Shown here: piece by piece, positions 60,661 to 64,000 of the stretch
Numbering within the stretch: the stretch's first letter is position 1
Layout: every line of letters begins with the position of its first letter
From: Dromaius novaehollandiae
Taxonomy: Eukaryota > Chordata > Aves > Casuariiformes > Dromaiidae
Direction: 5' to 3'
Assembly (NCBI RefSeq): GCF_036370855.1
Contig: NC_088098.1
Location: 141,380,721-141,444,720, forward strand
Length of the DNA: 64,000 bases
The notes under the pieces: model-generated
Database searches by the model: none
What the model was told of the DNA's origin: nothing
What the model saw: only the letters and a program-made list of their open reading frames with translations
Translations under genes and position numbers: made by a program

Positions 60661-61136
60661 ACTGCCACGTGAAGTAATAACCCTAAAACCGGAGAGCTGT
60701 CGTCTTGTGAGTATGGGGCTGGCGATCACCATACCTTAAGGGTATTATGGTTGCATGGTGCCTTGTAATAGTTTAGCTCTCCGGGACGGGGGGCATGGAG
60801 GCAGGAGTCATTGACTCAGACTACCTTGAGGAAGTGAAAGTTGTGATCTGTTATACTAGATCCCAAACCCTGCGATGTACGCAGGGAGATCAAATAGCCC
60901 AACTGACATATGAGCGGATAGGGGTCCCCACTATCCAGGAAATAGATTCCTTATGGTCCACCCAGCAACCAGGTGGTTTCGAGTCTACAGGGTGTGCTCT
61001 GTGGGTGCATGATCTGGCTAAACCTGAACAGTCAGAACGGGAAATCTTTGCAGGAGGCACTCACCTGGTACTAATCAAAGGGGAAAATGTCTCAGTCTAT
61101 GTCCCCTCTAGGAGACTCTCGCCCAGAGAACTGTGA
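60635..61136 (+). pseudogene. pol: C-terminal dUTPase
   Basis: dUTPase hydrolyses dUTP to keep uracil out of viral DNA. Four family motifs are visible in order: P-G-S-A-G-W-D-L (60635-60658), G-Y-Y-G-C-M-V-P...S-L-A-L (about 60740-60781), G-V-I-D-S-D-Y (about 60804-60824, with the catalytic Asp), and G-D-Q-I-A-Q-L (about 60886-60906). Motif II has Cys where Arg is usual, a likely CGT-to-TGT change. The first two motifs and the last two are in different frames; a G6 run at 60788-60793 between them explains the shift. The frame of 60795 ends at TGA 61134-61136. Position directly after integrase is the ERV-L arrangement. Confidence 0.88.
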
Positions 61137-61598
61137 CCTGAGGAATAAGTTGAGCAGAGCTGCGACATCGCTGCTCTCCATCCTAACCCTGTACCCTGAC
61201 GGCAATTGGGACACTGACGGAACTGCAGAGAACGCATCGAATCCAACATCCACAAGATAAAGAGCCTACTTGAAGTATGAACGTCCAAAGAATCAGCCTG
61301 GGACAACCCCTGGCGGTGACTGTCATCATGGCTGTTGACTATGGGGAAAATGCATTATGCTCCTAATCTTCTGGGCTGATAAGTTTTGTGTGCATACATA
61401 TTATAATTTGATATATATACACACACACACGTATATATATGTACACACACACATATCTATATGTATATTCGTTATGATTTAGTTGCTTGTACACCTTATC
61501 TGTTTAGTTGGGCTAATACCTGAAAGGCATATCTGAACCTTGTCCATACTCTGGTGGCACCGATACCACATCTCTGTCAGTCAAGGGGTGGAGTGTGA
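61137..61598 (+). other. 3' untranslated region and polypurine tract, no env
   Basis: Between the dUTPase stop and the 3' LTR there is no env-like frame, CX6CC or membrane segment. It includes a TA/CA microsatellite at 61411-61467. AAGGGGTGGAGTGTGA at 61583-61598 abuts the LTR and is the plus-strand primer region. Confidence 0.7.
61411..61467. repeat. (TA)n(CA)n microsatellite
   Basis: Alternating TA and CA blocks inside the ERV-L-like element, expanded after or during its decay. Confidence 0.85.
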
Positions 61599-62021
61599 TG
61601 AGGACACCTGTGGAAGATCTGGAGAGGAGTCAGTGGCTGGCAGAGCATGCGGTAGCAGGCCCTGCACGTGAAACTACACACTGACCAAATTCCCATGAGG
61701 GCCAGGCAGGCATATTCCATTTTGTCAACAATGCCTAGCTGCTTCCTGGACAGTAGCTACTCAAGGTTAGCACAGCTGAGATAAGGAAACAGTTCTAGTA
61801 GATTTAAGGGCCCCTTAGGAACAATGAGTCGAGTCCCGCCTGGGTGTCTGAGCCACGGGTCTGACCTGTGCCTCCAGTGGCCTCCCATTAGCGACCCCTC
61901 TGTGCAGTTTCCAGGGCTCCCTGTGCAGCTTGGAGTGTAAGTCCTTTATTATTAACCTCGTATGAACCTTGAGTGTCTCTCTCTGCCGGTATCCGACTCT
62001 CTCTTGCCCGCCTTTCAGTCA
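61599..62021 (+). repeat. 3' LTR of ERV-L-like element (423 bp)
   Basis: TGAGGACACC...CAGTCA, pairing with 58147-58575. Differs by dozens of substitutions and several indels, including a 4-bp AAGT length difference near 61940. Confidence 0.9.
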
Positions 62022-62033
62022 TAGCTTCTGTAG
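62022..62033. repeat. 12-bp flanking duplication, right copy
   Basis: TAGCTTCTGTAG, identical to 58135-58146. Confidence 0.85.
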
Positions 62034-64000
62034 GCAATGACAAATTCTTAATACAACTAGAAAAGGAGTATTCATACCTTCCCTCCCAACACACTCCTGA
62101 GACTTAAAATGATAGAGATTTGAACTTCAGTTTGCTTTGAGCTTTTCAAAATCCTAATTTTCCTAATTTCCTTATGTATATATATAAACTAAGGAAATTC
62201 TTGCTGAAAAATGGGAACTTTTTAATGTTCCCTAAAATACCAAAGTAAAACAAAAGAAATTGTCATGCTTTATAAATGCTTGCTTAGAATCTATTAATCA
62301 CTGTGTAAATTCCTTCCTTTGCCAGTTCCACGGATGGTATGTTGTAGGTGCCACCCTGAGAACTCTTGTTAGTATTAAGTGTAGGACTCATGCATCAATT
62401 CAAGAAGTTCGTATTATCTAGCATATTAAGAAGCTAACAGTCATTAACCCAAGATTATATCCATACCATAGGCAAGTGCATTTTGAAATCTACAGTCTTT
62501 TGTACTTTTCATTTTGCTTCCATTTCCTCTCTTACCTAATACTGGAAATGCAAATTTTAATGGTTGACAGTGCTACAGGCTGATGAATGTGAGAACCAGA
62601 GGGCTGAATAAGAAGCAATGCCTGGACTCTGAGGTGGAACTGCTGATTCTCTTGGGTGCTCTCCCTGAGCCTGGCCCCAATTCATTACTGACAGAAAACA
62701 TTACTTAAATGTGTTTTTTACAAATGTTTTGAATTAAAATAAACAAGAATGAAATACGATGTAATTAATCACTTAGGCAGGATGATTACAAATTCCATCA
62801 AACTAATTGAAGACTAAACTATATAGTTATCAAACTAATACTGGTTTAGCAGAAACATTTGTGCTAAATTTGGACTTACGGTCTTTATTTCTTCATAATG
62901 GTTAGACTTAAGGTCTTGGTATTTTCTGTTGATATCATCCAGCCAGTTCGGTGGGCTTAACAGAATACACTGATTTTTCTGTACCCTATCCTTGTGTTAT
63001 TTGTGGACAAACTGGTGTAGACAGACTTGTGTTTTACCTTTGCTCTGATATGTGAACTGACTCTATTCAAACAGTTGTGCTAGCATCATGCTGTAGCCTC
63101 AAATGTGTTGAGCAGCAGGTGGTAGTTAGCTCTGGTAACCGAGACCCCATCTCGTCTTGTTAACCACTTCTGAGGTGAGGCTGCCTTATGGATAGTCAGG
63201 CTGGACAGTATAGGCAGAAATAGTCTGATAGACCTGCACAAGTCCATGTAGACGAAGTCAAGTTGCCCAGCTCTCTCACTGTGAATTTTAGTTTGGTTTA
63301 GAACATGGTTACCTAAATTGACATTTGAGATTCCACTACTGGAGAGTGTTGAAAAGTTGCAGTGCTGAACCTCAGTGACTGCTCATAGTTTTAACTCTAA
63401 GCATTTATGGTTTTTATTGTTAGACAGCCACAAAAAGATTCTGCTAGAGGAGAAGTCCTAATTATCTTACTGGGTAGCAGCTATATTAAATCTCAAAGTG
63501 AAAAGTTGTTAACTACCACATACCAGCTCCATTTAGAAAGAGGTAATCGAAGCCTGTTCACTTCTATTGTGTCACCTGCCCTACATAATATATTCATTCC
63601 ATTTTTATATATTTTAACAACTTTGAATTTAAAGAGCTTTTTATGTATACAGTGTTAAAAAATACATACTTTCTGAACTGGTTGCTAAGAATGAGCAGCA
63701 GGTGTTTTCAAGCTGGTCTATTTCTGAAGTTGTGCAACATCAGATTTCCACGGTGACTCCGATTTTAGACTCCAGCAAATGGAACACTTTGGATGTTATC
63801 CCATTAGAAACCATTATGCATTAATGCAAAAGGTCAGTCTTATCACAGTTTGTGCAACACAGCATGCTACAGTGCATTAAGAGTTGGAATATATCAAGTG
63901 CTAATATTCAAATACATTTCTTAATGGAAAGGCAAGAAACTAGGAGCTTTACATAATCAGGGTGAAAGGTTGCAGTAAAAGCTTAAAATAATGCAAAAGT
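62034..64000. other. Non-coding DNA, nothing recognised
   Basis: No gene or repeat family recognised. The short open frame 63407-63658 has no motif. Confidence 0.5.

Larger units (their letters stand above)
58147..62021 (+). mobile_element. Decayed class III (ERV-L-like) provirus
   Basis: 3.9 kb with two related LTRs, a serine-tRNA-type PBS, gag remains, integrase and then dUTPase, no env, and a purine tract before the 3' LTR. The integrase-dUTPase order and lack of env are the ERV-L pattern; a serine PBS is also known in class III elements. No protease, RT or RNase H was found between gag and integrase, so the interior (3.0 kb) is deleted. Frames are broken by many stops and shifts, several at former CpG sites. 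The LTRs differ at more than 10% of positions plus indels, so this copy is far older than the class I provirus. Confidence 0.88.

Noticed and set aside
1..64000. CRISPR arrays, rRNA, tRNA genes or operons
   Set aside because: None was seen; the sequence is vertebrate-type intergenic or intronic DNA.

Overview
The window looks like non-coding vertebrate DNA, most likely from a bird or another sauropsid. Evidence for this is the CR1 LINE pieces, one of them ending in CR1-type ATTCTGTG-like repeats at 46.8 kb, old MIR relics, class I and class III (ERV-L-like) endogenous retroviruses, an A+T-rich background and no bacterial-type gene packing. I see no convincing host protein-coding exon, tRNA, rRNA or CRISPR. 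Most open frames outside the retroviral blocks are short chance frames.

Layout. 1-6188: unremarkable A+T-rich DNA with a decayed antisense CR1 near 3.0 kb. 6189-13109: a near-complete class I (gammaretrovirus-like) provirus on the + strand, with two 715-bp LTRs differing at about 14 sites, a 4-bp target duplication, PBS, gag, pol, env and polypurine tract. It carries frameshifts, stops and two pol deletions, one of them at an A-rich tract. Its gag-pol junction is an in-frame UGA followed by sequence that can fold as an H-type pseudoknot, the arrangement used for stop-codon readthrough in murine-leukaemia-type viruses. 13.1-45.8 kb: mostly featureless DNA with two G+C-rich islands (15.6-16.1 and 25.6-26.6 kb), two MIR relics (37.8 and 43.8 kb) and small simple repeats. 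45.9-46.84 kb: two sense CR1 tails. 47.13-47.75 kb: a probable solo LTR. 52.27-54.01 kb: a G+C-rich island, an unexplained gene-less block and an ancient antisense CR1/L3 piece. 58135-62033: an older, heavily decayed ERV-L-like provirus with 429- and 423-bp LTRs, a serine-tRNA-type PBS, gag remains, integrase followed by a dUTPase, no env, and an unusual 12-bp flanking duplication. 62.0-64.0 kb: nothing recognised.

Within each provirus the parts form one unit: the LTRs carry promoter and polyadenylation signals, the PBS and PPT prime the two DNA strands, and gag-pol (plus env in the first) supply the proteins. Neither copy encodes an intact polymerase: reverse transcriptase is largely missing in the first and not recognisable in the second. 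The first element is the younger by LTR divergence. All calls were made by eye, without database searches.
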